Assembly: GCF_021502575.1 (NCBI RefSeq)
Contig: NZ_JAKFGN010000002.1
Location: 806,001 to 870,000 of the forward strand
DNA from: Bradyrhizobium sp. G127
GTDB lineage: Bacteria; Pseudomonadota; Alphaproteobacteria; Rhizobiales; Xanthobacteraceae
Direction of reading: 5' to 3'
Length of the DNA stretch: 64,000 nucleotides
The position numbers were made by a program, and so were the translations under genes. Position 1 is the first letter of the stretch. Each line of letters begins with the position of its first letter. Below the pieces are notes generated by a model that was not told the DNA's origin, made no database searches, and worked only from the letters and a program-made list of their open reading frames with translations. Shown piece after piece: positions 47,420 to 60,327 of the stretch.

Positions 47420-50083
47420 TTATCCGCCCATCGCCGCTTCGATGGCCTTCAGTGCGTCGCCTGCCTTCGCGCCATCGGGTCCGCCGGCCTGCGCCATATC
47501 GGGCTTGCCGCCTCCGCCCTTGCCGCCGAGCACTTCCGACGCCTTGCGCACCAGATCGACCGCGCTGAAGCGCGAGGTCAGATCCTGCGTGACGCCGACA
47601 ACGACGCTTGCCTTGCCATCTTCACTGGTCGCGACAAATGCAACGACGCCGGAGCCGAGCTGTTTCTTGCCCTGATCGGCGAGACTCTTGAGATCCTTGA
47701 TCTCGATTCCCTGAACGGCGCGGCCGAGGAATTTCACATCCGCCACGGTGCGAATGTCCGAACCGCTGCCATCACTACTTGCAGATGCGCCGCCGCCCAT
47801 GGCGAGTTTCTTGCGCGCTTCCGACAGTGCGCTTTCCAGCTTTTTGCGTTCATCAACCAATGCAGCGATGCGCGATGGCAAATCGTCAATCGTGGTCTTC
47901 AGTTCCGCCGCTGCTGACTTGGCGGTCTGGATCGTCGCGTTGGCCGCGTGGCGCGCATTGCGTCCAGTCAGCGCCTCGATACGGCGCACGCCGGATGCGA
48001 CCGCGCTCTCGCCGGTCACGGCAATCACACCGATGTCGCCGGTGCGCCGCACATGGGTGCCGCCACACAGTTCGACCGACCAGCCGAGCGTGTTGCCGCT
48101 TCCAGCGCCCATCGATACTACGCGCACCTCGTCGCCGTATTTCTCGCCGAACAGCGCCCGCGCGCCGGACGCGCGTGCATCATCGACGGCCATGGAGCGG
48201 GTCAGCACCTCGCCGTTTTCCAGCACGACATCGTTGGCAATGTCCTCGATGCGGCGCAGTTCATCGGGAGTGATCGGCTTGTTGTGAGCGAAATCGAACC
48301 GCAGCCGTTCAGGCGCAACGAGCGAGCCGCGCTGCGCGATGTGATCGCCCAGCACCTGACGCAGCGCTTCGTGCAACAGATGCGTGGCCGAGTGATTGGC
48401 GCGGATCGCCGAGCGGCGCCCATGATCGACTTCAAGCTGCAGAGGAATACCGAGCTTTAATGTGCCCTGCTCCACCGTGCCGAGATGCACGTAAAGATCG
48501 CCAGCCTTCTTCTGGGTGTCGGTCACGCGCACGCGCACGCCCTCGCCGCTCAGAATGCCGGTATCGCCAACCTGACCGCCGGATTCAGCGTAGAATGGCG
48601 TCTGGTTCATAACGATGGCGACGCTGTCGCCGGCCTTTGCGCCATCGATCTCCTTGCCGTCCTTCACCAGCGCGGTGACGACGCCCTCCGCGATCTCGGT
48701 GTCGTAGCCGAGAAACTCGGTCGCGCCGAGTTTCTCGCGCAGCGGAAACCAGACGTTCTCCGTGGCGGTGTCGCCGGAGCCTGACCACGCCGCGCGCGCC
48801 TTGGCGCGCTGCTGGTCCATCGCGTCGGTGAACGACGCAATATCGACGCCGATGCCGCGGTTGCGCAGCGCGTCCTGTGTCAGATCCAGCGGAAAACCAT
48901 AGGTGTCGTACAGCGTGAACGCGGTCTCGCCGTCGAACATGTCGCCCTTCTTCAGTGACGCGCTTTTCTCGTCGAGGATGGTCAAGCCGCGATCGAGCGT
49001 CTTGCGGAAGCGGGTCTCTTCCAGCTTCAACGTTTCCTCGATGAGGTTTTCGGCGCGCACCAGTTCGGGATAGGCCTGACCCATTTCGCGCACCAGCGCC
49101 CACACCAGGCGATACATCAGCGGGTCTTTCGCCCCGAGCAACTGGCCGTGGCGCATCGCGCGGCGCATGATCCGGCGCAGCACATAGCCGCGGCCTTCGT
49201 TCGACGGCAGCACACCGTCTGCGATCAGGAAGGACGAGGCGCGCAGATGATCGGCGATGACGCGCAACGACGCCTTCTGTTCGCCCTGCGGATCGGCGCC
49301 GGTCAATTCGGCAATCGCGCGGATCAGCGCCACGAACAGATCGATGTCGTAATTGTCATGCTTGCCCTGAAGCACCGCGGCGATGCGCTCCAGTCCCATG
49401 CCGGTGTCGATCGACGGCTTCGGCAAGGCCACGCGATTGCCCGGCGCGATCTGGTCGAACTGCATGAACACGAGATTCCAGATCTCGATGAAGCGGTCGC
49501 CGTCTTCCTCGGTCGAACCGGGAGGACCGCCCCAGATCTTGTCGCCATGGTCGAAGAAGATTTCGGAGCACGGGCCGCAGGGGCCGGTATCGCCCATCTG
49601 CCAGAAGTTGTCCGATGTCCCGATCCGGATAATTTTCGATTCGGGCAGGCCCGCGATCTTTTTCCAGAGCTGCGCCGCGTCCTCGTCCTCGGAATAGACC
49701 GTGACCAGCAGCCGGTCTTTCGGGAGGCCGTAGTCCTTGGTGATCAAATTCCAGGCAAGCTCGATGGCGCGTTCCTTGAAATAATCGCCGAACGAGAAAT
49801 TCCCGAGCATCTCGAAGAAGGTGTGATGCCGCGCGGTGTAGCCGACATTATCGAGGTCGTTGTGCTTGCCGCCGGCGCGAACGCATTTCTGCGACGATGT
49901 GGCGCGCACATAAGGGCGCTTCTCAAGGCCGGTGAAGACGTTCTTGAACTGCACCATGCCCGCATTGGTGAACATCAGCGTCGGGTCGTTGCGCGGAACA
50001 AGCGGAGACGACGGCACAATATCGTGGCCGTTTTTCGCGAAAAAATTCAGATACGCTGACCTGATCTCGTTAACGCCGCTCAT
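47420..50083 (-). CDS. alaS: Alanyl-tRNA synthetase
   Basis: 887 residues, full length. Class II catalytic core at the N-terminus ([33 protein letters not shown]). The editing domain carries [11 protein letters not shown] and CGGTHV, which bind zinc, and a C-terminal DHHA1 domain ends the chain. It charges tRNA-Ala. recA, often its upstream neighbour in bacteria, lies beyond the gcv operon here. Confidence 0.98.
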   Translation of the reverse strand: MSGVNEIRSAYLNFFAKNGHDIVPSSPLVPRNDPTLMFTNAGMVQFKNVFTGLEKRPYVRATSSQKCVRAGGKHNDLDNVGYTARHHTFFEMLGNFSFGDYFKERAIELAWNLITKDYGLPKDRLLVTVYSEDEDAAQLWKKIAGLPESKIIRIGTSDNFWQMGDTGPCGPCSEIFFDHGDKIWGGPPGSTEEDGDRFIEIWNLVFMQFDQIAPGNRVALPKPSIDTGMGLERIAAVLQGKHDNYDIDLFVALIRAIAELTGADPQGEQKASLRVIADHLRASSFLIADGVLPSNEGRGYVLRRIMRRAMRHGQLLGAKDPLMYRLVWALVREMGQAYPELVRAENLIEETLKLEETRFRKTLDRGLTILDEKSASLKKGDMFDGETAFTLYDTYGFPLDLTQDALRNRGIGVDIASFTDAMDQQRAKARAAWSGSGDTATENVWFPLREKLGATEFLGYDTEIAEGVVTALVKDGKEIDGAKAGDSVAIVMNQTPFYAESGGQVGDTGILSGEGVRVRVTDTQKKAGDLYVHLGTVEQGTLKLGIPLQLEVDHGRRSAIRANHSATHLLHEALRQVLGDHIAQRGSLVAPERLRFDFAHNKPITPDELRRIEDIANDVVLENGEVLTRSMAVDDARASGARALFGEKYGDEVRVVSMGAGSGNTLGWSVELCGGTHVRRTGDIGVIAVTGESAVASGVRRIEALTGRNARHAANATIQTAKSAAAELKTTIDDLPSRIAALVDERKKLESALSEARKKLAMGGGASASSDGSGSDIRTVADVKFLGRAVQGIEIKDLKSLADQGKKQLGSGVVAFVATSEDGKASVVVGVTQDLTSRFSAVDLVRKASEVLGGKGGGGKPDMAQAGGPDGAKAGDALKAIEAAMGG

Positions 50084-50390
50084 GCTCGTCCAATCGCGCC
50101 CGAAAGTTATGATTTTCTACCGCGTTTTCGTGACGCGAACCGCAGTTCGCCTAGCTTGAAAACGCCCAATTGCACAACCCGCAGTCGTGACGCGTGCAGC
50201 GCAGTTTGTCTCGACCCGTTTCTAGACGGAACGCACCCTTCATGTCCAGAAAGTGTGCAGTGGATCAGCAACTTGCTACCCGTCCCGGAAATGCCGCGAA
50301 GCCGTTGATAATCTCGCAGTTGCGTTGACAGGGCCTCGAAAGGCGTGTTTCCCTGCCTAAGTTAGCTTTGTAATATACTGACAAGTCACG
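50084..50390. other. Divergent intergenic region, alaS / gcv operon
   Basis: 307 bases without a gene. It must contain the alaS promoter and the gcv promoter upstream of the riboswitch. A CTTTGTAATATACTG stretch just before the first aptamer is a plausible -10 region of the gcv promoter. Confidence 0.45.
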
Positions 50391-50566
50391 TCGGGAGAGA
50401 CCGGTCGCTTTTTCACCGAATAAGCTGACCGGCGCCGAAGGAGCAACCGCCCCGGAAACTCTCAGGCAAACGGACCGCGTGACGAACTGAAATCTGGAAA
50501 GAGATGCGGCCGGGTCGCCCGGCGCGGCATCCGCCGACGGGATAATACTCTCAGGCGCAGCGACAG
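50391..50566 (+). promoter_or_regulatory. Tandem glycine riboswitch controlling the gcv operon
   Basis: Two aptamers in series. The first has GGGAGAGACC near 50393, GCGCCGAAGGAGCAACCGCC and ACTCTCAGGCAAA. The second has TCTGGAAAGAGATGCGGC, GCCGACGGGATAATACTCTCAGGC. These are the conserved blocks of the glycine riboswitch. Placed directly before gcvT, it should switch on glycine cleavage when glycine is abundant. A perfect hairpin between it and the gcvT ribosome-binding site is the likely expression platform. Confidence 0.93.
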
Positions 50567-50581
50567 ATGGGGCTTCGACAA

Positions 50582-50606
50582 GATTTCGGGAACTGGTCCC
50601 GAAATC
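50582..50606 (+). promoter_or_regulatory. Hairpin between glycine riboswitch and gcvT
   Basis: A 10-bp perfect stem GATTTCGGGA / TCCCGAAATC with a five-base loop, four bases before the AGGAG of gcvT. There is no T run after it, which favours translational over transcriptional control; that is inference. Confidence 0.65.
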
Positions 50607-50622
50607 CGTCAGGAGCCTGACC

Positions 50623-51786
50623 ATGCTTGCCGCCGAACGCGATTCCTCCACCGGTCAACCCGCGCTGAAGCGCGTTCCACTGCATGACCTGCATGTGGCG
50701 CGCGGGGGCAAGATCGTGCCGTTCGCCGGCTACGAGATGCCGGTGCAATACGCCGCCGGCGTGCTGAAGGAGCATCTCCATACCCGCGCTTCCGCCGGCC
50801 TGTTCGATGTATCCCATATGGGCCAGATCACCCTCAGGGCGAAGTCCGGCAAGATCGAGGACGCCGCCCGCGCGCTGGAACGGCTGGTGCCGCAAGATAT
50901 TCTCGCGGTTCCGCATGGCCGCCAGCGCTATGCCCAGTTCACCAATGACAGCGGCGGCATTCTCGATGACCTGATGGTGGCGAATTTTGGCGATCACCTG
51001 TTCCTGGTGGTCAACGCCGCGTGCAAGGCTGAAGACGAGGCGCATCTGCGCAAACACCTTTCCGACATTTGCGTCGTCGATTCGCTGCCGGATCGCGCGC
51101 TGATCGCGTTGCAGGGACCCAAGGCTGCGGAGGTATTGGCAAAGCACGCGCCCACAGTGGCGGCGATGCGCTTCATGGATGCCGGGCCACACGAGGTGCT
51201 CGGCCTCGACTGTTTCGTCTCGCGCTCGGGCTACACCGGCGAGGACGGTTTCGAGATTTCGGTGCCTGCGAAAGACGCCGAGCGTCTCGCAACCGCGCTG
51301 CTGAACGATCCTGCCGTGCTTCCGATCGGCCTTGGCGCGCGCGACAGCCTGCGCCTCGAAGCCGGGCTGTGTCTCTATGGCCATGACATCGATACCACGA
51401 CCACGCCGGTCGAAGGCGCGCTGGAATGGTCAGTGCAAAAGAGCCGCCGCACCGGTGGCACGCGGGCCGGCGGTTTTCCCGGCGCGGATATCATCCTGAA
51501 GCAATTCGAGACCGGCGCATTGCGCCGCCGCGTCGGCCTGCGCGCCGAAGGCCGCGCGCCGGTGCGCGAAAGCGCGGCGCTCTACGCCGACGAAACTTCA
51601 AACGAGAAAATCGGCACGGTCACATCCGGCGGCTTCGGTCCGACGCTGAATGCACCGGTGGCGATGGGCTATCTGCCGACCGCCCTTGCCGCCAACGGCA
51701 CTGTCGTCTTCGCGGATGTACGGGGGCAGCGGCTGCCGCTGCGCGTCGCGCAGATGCCGTTCGTGCCCAACGGATACAAACGCTAA
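50623..51786 (+). CDS. gcvT: Glycine cleavage system aminomethyltransferase (T protein)
   Basis: 387 residues. Family segments: [38 protein letters not shown] and the folate-binding [15 protein letters not shown]. It transfers the methylene group to tetrahydrofolate. First gene of gcvT-gcvH-gcvP, with AGGAG seven bases upstream and the glycine riboswitch before that. Confidence 0.96.
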   Translation: MLAAERDSSTGQPALKRVPLHDLHVARGGKIVPFAGYEMPVQYAAGVLKEHLHTRASAGLFDVSHMGQITLRAKSGKIEDAARALERLVPQDILAVPHGRQRYAQFTNDSGGILDDLMVANFGDHLFLVVNAACKAEDEAHLRKHLSDICVVDSLPDRALIALQGPKAAEVLAKHAPTVAAMRFMDAGPHEVLGLDCFVSRSGYTGEDGFEISVPAKDAERLATALLNDPAVLPIGLGARDSLRLEAGLCLYGHDIDTTTTPVEGALEWSVQKSRRTGGTRAGGFPGADIILKQFETGALRRRVGLRAEGRAPVRESAALYADETSNEKIGTVTSGGFGPTLNAPVAMGYLPTALAANGTVVFADVRGQRLPLRVAQMPFVPNGYKR

Positions 51787-51806
51787 TTGCAACGCTGAGG
51801 ATACAC

Positions 51807-52172
51807 ATGACCACGCTTTATACGCCCGATCACGAATGGCTCCGCATCGAAGGCGATGTCGCCACCGTCGGCATCACCGACTACGCGCAAACCCAGCTCG
51901 GCGACGTGGTGTTCGTCGAACTGCCCAAAGTCGGCCGCGCGTTAAAGAAGACCGAAGCCGCCGCCGTGGTCGAGAGCGTCAAGGCGGCCTCCGACGTTTA
52001 TGCGCCGATCACCGGCGAAGTTGTCGAAGTCAATGACGCAATCGTCGCCGATCCATCGCTGATCAATTCCGATCCCGGCAAGGCGGCGTGGTTCTTCAAG
52101 CTGCGCATCGCCGACAAGGGCGATCTCGACGGCCTGATGGATGAAGCCGCCTACAAGGCCCATACCGCCTGA
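51807..52172 (+). CDS. gcvH: Glycine cleavage system H protein
   Basis: 121 residues. The lipoyl-attachment site is Lys59 in VESVKAAS. The start [17 protein letters not shown] is standard and follows TGAGGA. It shuttles the aminomethyl group among P, T and L proteins. gcvP begins 10 bases after its stop. Confidence 0.97.
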   Translation: MTTLYTPDHEWLRIEGDVATVGITDYAQTQLGDVVFVELPKVGRALKKTEAAAVVESVKAASDVYAPITGEVVEVNDAIVADPSLINSDPGKAAWFFKLRIADKGDLDGLMDEAAYKAHTA

Positions 52173-52182
52173 GGAGTTTGCG

Positions 52183-55050
<2,868 letters not shown>

Positions 55051-55070
55051 TCTGAACCAATAACAGGACC

Positions 55071-55221
55071 GTCATCCTGAGGGGCCGGAGCCAACGGGTC
55101 CGCGCAAAGCGCGGCCCGATGATAAACTCCGCGACGGCCTCGAAGGACGGCAAAAGGCGTTTCACGATTCATCGTCATCCTTCGAAGCTCGCCGTAAGGA
55201 CGGCTCGCACTTCAGGATGAC
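55071..55221. repeat. Intergenic inverted repeat after gcvP
   Basis: The ends are inverted, GTCATCCTGA near 55072 and TCAGGATGACG at 55211-55221, with inner palindromes (GGTCCGCGCAAAGCGCGGCC type, TCGAAGGAC versus CCTTCGAAG). This style of mosaic extragenic repeat is common in Bradyrhizobium relatives. It sits between the convergent gcvP and recA genes. Confidence 0.65.
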
Positions 55222-55382
55222 GATTCGTCGATTGGACGACTGAAAAACAAATCGGGCGCTGGGGATGTCGGCAACTCAACATCCACAACGCCCGTTTGCT
55301 TCCGAAGCGCGATCTGATCCGAAAGGATTCCCGTCTTTCGGGATCGCGCCGCAGCCTGAGCCCTGTGAAACTCAGGCCTCGG
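55222..55382. other. Intergenic remainder between gcvP repeat and recA terminator
   Basis: 161 bases. Two further small hairpins (CCGAAAGGATTCCCGTCTTTCGG near 55319-55341, in part, and CCTGAG/CTCAGG near 55358-55379). Minus-strand open frames across it are made of repeat sequence; no gene supported. Confidence 0.4.
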
Positions 55383-55466
55383 AAAAATTTTATCCTGACG
55401 CGTTTTCCCAGCGCGAAGCGGTACTCACCCTCGGGTCGAGCCCGAGGGCGCTTCGCTTGAAAACGC
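55383..55466 (-). terminator. Extended hairpin terminator of recA
   Basis: Three nested arms: GCGTTTTC / GAAAACGC (outer), GCGAAGCG / CGCTTCGC (middle) and CCCTCGGG / CCCGAGGG around loop TCGAG. On the recA strand the structure is followed by GTCAGGATAAAATTTTTCC, giving a U run 12 or so bases later. It begins four bases after the recA stop. Confidence 0.75.
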
Positions 55467-55469
55467 TTC

Positions 55470-56558
<1,089 letters not shown>

Positions 56559-56667
56559 AGTGGTGCTCCTTATGTAAGGGATTCGCCAGCCGGACAAACG
56601 GCTTCCCAAGGTCGGCGGACCGGAATCGGTGAGTTCCGATGAAGCCAATGTACCCCATTTGTTCCCT

Positions 56668-56682
56668 GTTCGCAATATGTTC
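56668..56682 (-). promoter_or_regulatory. LexA (SOS) box of recA, alphaproteobacterial type
   Basis: On the recA strand the sequence is GAACATATTGCGAAC, an exact GAAC-N7-GAAC direct repeat, the alphaproteobacterial LexA site. A third GAAC (in GGGAACA) follows at shorter spacing. It lies 110 bases before the recA start codon. Confidence 0.88.
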
Positions 56683-56765
56683 TTTTTGCTGAGGTGGTAC
56701 TGGCCTGTTTCCGAGCGCAGTGGCCTAATTTAAAATTAACAGTGGCCTAATTTGCGGAGACCAAC

Positions 56766-56981
56766 ATGGCGGGTGAGCGAGACAAGTACGGGACACTGAT
56801 TGATCCAGCCGAGCGCTATCAAGACTTCATGCTCGCGATGTACGACCTTTGGTCTCTGGCCGAAGAGTACGGTTATTCGAATGAGGCCCGGGCAACGATG
56901 AACCAGGCCCGCCTTTCATTTATGGCCGAGTTTGAGGCTCGGCATCCCGGTTTCGGCAGCGGTCGCGCTATATGGGAGTAA
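56766..56981 (+). CDS. Small unrecognised protein, 71 residues
   Basis: MAGERDKYGTLIDPAERYQD at the start, acidic and helical overall, with no cysteine and no membrane segment. GCGGAGA precedes the ATG by six bases, and a terminator hairpin overlaps the stop. Base composition is lower in GC than neighbours. I do not recognise a family. Real gene likely by its signals. Confidence 0.65.
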   Translation: MAGERDKYGTLIDPAERYQDFMLAMYDLWSLAEEYGYSNEARATMNQARLSFMAEFEARHPGFGSGRAIWE

Positions 56982-57007
56982 GGCCGCCTCAGTTGGCGGC
57001 CTCTTTT
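56981..57007 (+). terminator. Rho-independent terminator of the 71-residue protein gene
   Basis: Stem AGGCCGCC / GGCGGCCT with loop TCAGTT, followed by CTTTTC. Almost the same element, including the TCAGTT loop, follows the tiny gene at 58956. Confidence 0.82.
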
Positions 57008-57056
57008 CTCGCAATAAGATAAATCCCGTCGGAACGGGTTGGCGCTTGAGCCCGCT

Positions 57057-57776
57057 TTAAGCGTTTTCTGAAGCCAACGCCCATATCTTCTTGATGGCCG
57101 ACGAACGCTTGGATTCTTGCACTATCAGGAAGGTCAGCGCCGCGGCCGCAATTATACCCGTCAATAACAAACCGCCGCCGCCGCCCCCTGAAGCGGCTTC
57201 CAGAATAACACTGACGCAGAAAATGACTAAAGCTGCGATGAATAGGTACTTGGCAACTCGAGTCGAAGGCACGAACGCGTGCCAGAAGTCGAACCCAATC
57301 ACGGAACCATTTGTAACATTCCGCGCGAATGACAAGTATCCAAGGCTATGCTGCGAGTTCTTAATTGGCCCTATGTAAGTCACACGAAGGTGATGTCCTG
57401 GGGCGGCAGCAAAGCTTTGCACGTTCACGTCAAAGAAATTGCTCTCGCGCCCGTTACGGAAAAATACCCGGTTTAGCGCGTCGCTGTTCGACTGGACTGA
57501 CACAGTCTGGTCGTTTCCAAAATTGTGATAATGATTGAAATTATTGGTCACGCGCACATTGGTGGATCCGGCGTTGTAGCCCTGAACGTCCGTGACCTCG
57601 GCGTCGTACCATCTGATCCAGTACCGTTTTCCAATCGCTTCGATTTCTCGCGTCACATCTTCCATGTCGCCCCCGCTTATGGGGTAAGAATGGCAGACCA
57701 AATCTGGCCAGACAAGTTCGAGGGATTTTGCATTGGCAACAGCCTGATCGGCGCTGCCAGCGTGGTATGTCGCCAT
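57057..57776 (-). CDS. Unrecognised two-helix membrane protein, 239 residues
   Basis: Residues 1-170 are soluble-looking, rich in Asn, Val and Phe (VRVTNNFNHYHNFGNDQTVS). Two transmembrane helices follow, at about 176-195 and 203-219, joined by a (G)6 turn, then a short basic tail. A longer start at 57803 (TTG) is possible. No known domain. It has no signal peptide, so the N-terminal domain is likely cytoplasmic. Possibly acquired: less GC-rich than core genes. Confidence 0.72.
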   Translation of the reverse strand: MATYHAGSADQAVANAKSLELVWPDLVCHSYPISGGDMEDVTREIEAIGKRYWIRWYDAEVTDVQGYNAGSTNVRVTNNFNHYHNFGNDQTVSVQSNSDALNRVFFRNGRESNFFDVNVQSFAAAPGHHLRVTYIGPIKNSQHSLGYLSFARNVTNGSVIGFDFWHAFVPSTRVAKYLFIAALVIFCVSVILEAASGGGGGGLLLTGIIAAAALTFLIVQESKRSSAIKKIWALASENA

Positions 57777-57878
57777 AAGCGACAGACGATTTTTACTGTT
57801 CAATCCAAATACTTGACGAAGAACATCTCTTTATAGGCCATTTACGCTTCCATCCCGCGTCGGGCTTTGCCTCCCGCT

Positions 57879-57900
57879 TCCCCCGGCGCGGGCTTTTTTG
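57879..57900 (+). terminator. Weak terminator-like hairpin
   Basis: Stem CCCGC / GCGGG around TTCCCCGGC, followed by CTTTTTTGG. Short stem; no gene on the plus strand ends just before it, so it may be part of a leader of the next small gene. Confidence 0.35.
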
Positions 57901-57986
57901 GCCGCAGCCCTCCTCATCCGAAAATTGGACTCGATTCTCGGGCGGCGCTGGAACTAGGATGGCATGTCCTCGGCAGGGCGATCACG

Positions 57987-58163
57987 ATGCCTATCAACCA
58001 GCGCATTTGTTCGAAGTGCGGGAAGCCTGTGAAGTTGATGTTGCCATCGGGCGGGAAAGGCCCGCGCACCTATCAGTGCGTCGACTGCGACCGGCCAGAC
58101 CCAATGAAATCGCCACAGATTCAAGGCCTCCTGAAAGGCCTTCTGCACGACAAAAATAAGTAA
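57987..58163 (+). CDS. Small zinc-ribbon protein
   Basis: 58 residues, MPINQRICSKCGKPVKLMLP start. Two CxxC pairs (CSKC and CVDC), separated by about 21 residues, form a likely zinc ribbon; a basic helix ends the chain (GLLKGLLHDKNK). GGCAGGGCGATCACG precedes the ATG. Function unknown; nucleic-acid binding is possible. Confidence 0.75.
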   Translation: MPINQRICSKCGKPVKLMLPSGGKGPRTYQCVDCDRPDPMKSPQIQGLLKGLLHDKNK

Positions 58164-58175
58164 GGTCGTCTTCAC

Positions 58176-58529
58176 TCAGAGGCTGATACCGCCAAACTTC
58201 GCCAACGCCCAAGCGGTGATGAAGTACAGAACCACCGTTAAAGCACAGCAAGCCGCCAAGCTCGGCCAGAAGCCGATCCCGGAACGAAGCATCGCGGGCA
58301 GAACCAGAAACATCGGAAGCGACGGCAGCACGAACCAGAACGTGGATTCCGCGTGACCGGCTATCCGCTCGGCATCACCCGTGTCCCGCCAGAGCCAGAG
58401 GATGCCCAACAGGGACACCAACGGCAGCGAGACAATCAGCGCGCCGAAGGCCGGACTGCGCTTTGCGACTTCCGACACCACTGCAATGATGACGCCCGAC
58501 AGCGCGCATTTAATGATGAAGTACAACAT
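58176..58529 (-). CDS. DUF3147 family membrane protein
   Basis: 117 residues with four membrane helices. The start MLYFIIKCALSGVIIAVVSE and the RSPAFGALIVSLPLVSLL stretch match DUF3147. Function unknown. Its stop lies 12 bases from the stop of the convergent zinc-ribbon gene. Confidence 0.85.
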   Translation of the reverse strand: MLYFIIKCALSGVIIAVVSEVAKRSPAFGALIVSLPLVSLLGILWLWRDTGDAERIAGHAESTFWFVLPSLPMFLVLPAMLRSGIGFWPSLAACCALTVVLYFITAWALAKFGGISL

Positions 58530-58584
58530 ACCCGCTTATAGCAGCAAGGCCGCTTAATTCGCGCCCGGCGATTTCACCACCTGC

Positions 58585-58794
58585 TCATTCCCGCGTCAGG
58601 CTGAGCGAAAGCGATCTTATGGCGGGAGCCGCCAGCACGACCACCGGGAGCATCGCTCCCCAGGAAATCAGCCAGGACATGAGCCAGTGCGTGATCGATG
58701 GATAACTGGCGATTCCTGCCGCAATCAGGCAGGTCAGTCCTGACTGAAGCACGCCAAATACGAAATGACTGAATCGACGTGGAATGTGCGGCAT
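58585..58794 (-). CDS. DUF2798 family small membrane protein
   Basis: 69 residues with two membrane helices; the start MPHIPRRFSHFVFGVLQSG is typical of DUF2798. GCAGGAGG precedes the ATG. It lies upstream of the DUF3147 gene on the same strand; function unknown. Confidence 0.82.
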   Translation of the reverse strand: MPHIPRRFSHFVFGVLQSGLTCLIAAGIASYPSITHWLMSWLISWGAMLPVVVLAAPAIRSLSLSLTRE

Positions 58795-58839
58795 GGTGCT
58801 GACCTCCTGCTTTGCTAGGCAAGCACCGTGCCATTCAGC

Positions 58840-58878
58840 GGCCGGCTTTTTTGCCGCGGGCCCTTCCCGCAGCCGGCC
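58840..58878. other. Large perfect hairpin upstream of the tiny gene at 58956
   Basis: Outer stem GGCCGGCT / AGCCGGCC and inner stem GCGGG / CCCGC. A CTTTTTTGCC tract sits in the 5' side. The wording CTTTTTTGCCGC...CCTCAT...GGACTC also occurs, with changes, upstream of the zinc-ribbon gene (57892-57935). Confidence 0.6.
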
Positions 58879-58955
58879 TCATTTGATGTCTGGACTCTGT
58901 TTCCGGTCAGGCGCAGCGTCCTCCCATCGCACTCTGGTCCTCAAAGGAGGCCGCG

Positions 58956-59099
58956 ATGGACAACTTCATCCACAATGAGAACCTCAAGCTTTTCCGGAAG
59001 GTGCTTGCGGAGACGACCGATGAAGGCAAGCGCAGGTCGCTGCTCGGATTGATCCGCGATGAAATGGCGAAAGATCCGAAGCCAAAAGAAAAAGAGTAA
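58956..59099 (+). CDS. Tiny conserved-type protein, 47 residues (copy 1)
   Basis: Sequence begins MDNFIHNENLKLFRKVLAET and continues TDEGKRRSLLGLIRDEMAK with a lysine-rich end. A strong AAAGGAGG lies seven bases before the ATG, and a terminator overlaps the stop. The pattern FIHNxNLxxxRKxLxETTDE...LLxxExAK is shared with the gene at 59249 and with short proteins I recall from other Bradyrhizobium-group genomes. Helical, cytoplasmic; function unknown. Confidence 0.82.
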   Translation: MDNFIHNENLKLFRKVLAETTDEGKRRSLLGLIRDEMAKDPKPKEKE

Positions 59100-59124
59100 G
59101 GCGCCTCAGTTGGCGGCCTTTTCT
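59098..59124 (+). terminator. Rho-independent terminator of the tiny gene copy 1
   Basis: Stem AAGGC-GCC / GGC-G-GCCTT with loop TCAGTT and one bulge, followed by TTCTTC. Close relative of the terminator at 56981. Confidence 0.75.
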
Positions 59125-59248
59125 TCAAAACTTACCGTCATTCATGACCGCCCTGTGACATCCCCTGCTTTCCGAATCTCGTCGGTTGAACGAGAAAGCT
59201 TTCGGACGTACAAAGTAATTCCTCTGTCTTCGGTGAGCGGGTGATCCA

Positions 59249-59401
59249 ATGGAACGCTTCATTCACAACCAGAATTTGCATCATTATCGAAAGATGCTGG
59301 AAGAAACGACAGACGAAGCGAAGTGCAAAGTGATTCGGAAATTACTGGCCGACGAAGAGGCCAAGGATTTCGTCTCGCCCCCCAAAAAAGCCGACGGCTA
59401 G
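59249..59401 (+). CDS. Tiny conserved-type protein, 50 residues (copy 2)
   Basis: Sequence begins MERFIHNQNLHHYRKMLEET and continues TDEAKCKVIRKLLADEEAK. It is clearly paralogous to copy 1, about 150 bases upstream (shared FIHNxNL, RKxLxETTDE). The match starts exactly at both ATGs, which supports the starts. The ribosome-binding site is weak (GAGCGG). Function unknown. Confidence 0.8.
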   Translation: MERFIHNQNLHHYRKMLEETTDEAKCKVIRKLLADEEAKDFVSPPKKADG

Positions 59402-59524
59402 TTCGAAGCATCCCGACTTCGACGCATTCGCAGATCGGGCATAGATGCATCGATTGATGTGGCTTTTATTGCACGAGTGCCGTGCTCTGCATGGGGCGAC
59501 GGTTCACGCCTACCTCCACCGAAA

Positions 59525-59791
59525 TCACTTCGCGCTGGTCTTGGCTTTCGGCGTCTTGGGGGCCGGCTCGGTGCGCATCGTGGCCCAGGGATCGGAATTC
59601 CCCTTGGCATCCGGGATCTTGGCGCGCGCGGCCCTGGCTGCGTCCTCGTTGGCCTTGTTGCGCGCGATCTCTTCCTCGGTGAGCTGCTTGCCTTCGTTCA
59701 GCTTGAAGCCGGGCATCATCTGGGCAAACGCCGGAAGCGAGACCGGAACCGTCATCGCCCCGACCAGCATCGCCACCCGAAACACACGCAT
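59525..59791 (-). CDS. Small secreted protein, 88 residues
   Basis: Signal peptide 1-23 (PAFA-QM), then MMPGFKLNEGKQLTEEEIARNK and a charged tail with DPWATMR. Proteins of this pattern (MMPG...LTxEEIxxxK...IPDxKxxxDPW) are frequent in Bradyrhizobium relatives; role unknown. The ATG at 59791 has GGGGAGA at normal spacing. Confidence 0.82.
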   Translation of the reverse strand: MRVFRVAMLVGAMTVPVSLPAFAQMMPGFKLNEGKQLTEEEIARNKANEDAARAARAKIPDAKGNSDPWATMRTEPAPKTPKAKTSAK

Positions 59792-60038
59792 CGAAACTCT
59801 CCCCGGATAGATCATCGTATTGAGGCTGTTCATTCTTGAGCCGTCCGCCGGCAGGGCGCCAGCGAACAAAGTCTACCCCAGCGCATAACGATGGCCAAGA
59901 CGGGGCAATGGCTCCGGGCGGGCGTCAGGACTGCGTTTCAGGCAGATGTGAACGGCCTGCCCCTTGCCCGGCAACCGATCCCGCCGGGCGCGGCTCAGCG
60001 CGTCCACAGGCGCGGATCAACGGCAAGCGAGTCCGTCG

Positions 60039-60287
60039 CTAGAAGGCGACGCCGAGGCGGATACCGTTGGTCCATACCACGCGGCATTTCTTTTTCGTGC
60101 CCGAATAGAGAAGCTCGAACCGCTTGGGCAGCAACGTGCCGGGCGCGACCTGCAGACATGCGCCGCCGGCCGAATAATCCACGATGCCGCACTCGATCAC
60201 CGGAGACTTCGAATCGACGATGATCTTGCCGGTCCGCGAGAGATTTCCCGACGGCCGGACACGGATGAAGCGGCGTTCCTGACGCAT
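60039..60287 (-). CDS. PilZ domain protein, 82 residues
   Basis: Single PilZ domain: RRFIRVRP (RxxxR-like, altered) at the start and DYSAGGACL as the D-x-S-x-x-G motif. PilZ domains bind cyclic di-GMP when both motifs are intact; the first arginine motif here is RRFIR. The second PilZ gene lies 40 bases upstream on the same strand. Confidence 0.82.
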   Translation of the reverse strand: MRQERRFIRVRPSGNLSRTGKIIVDSKSPVIECGIVDYSAGGACLQVAPGTLLPKRFELLYSGTKKKCRVVWTNGIRLGVAF

Positions 60288-60327
60288 GAGCCCCCAAACC
60301 TCTCACAGTGTCATTCCCGATATGCCG

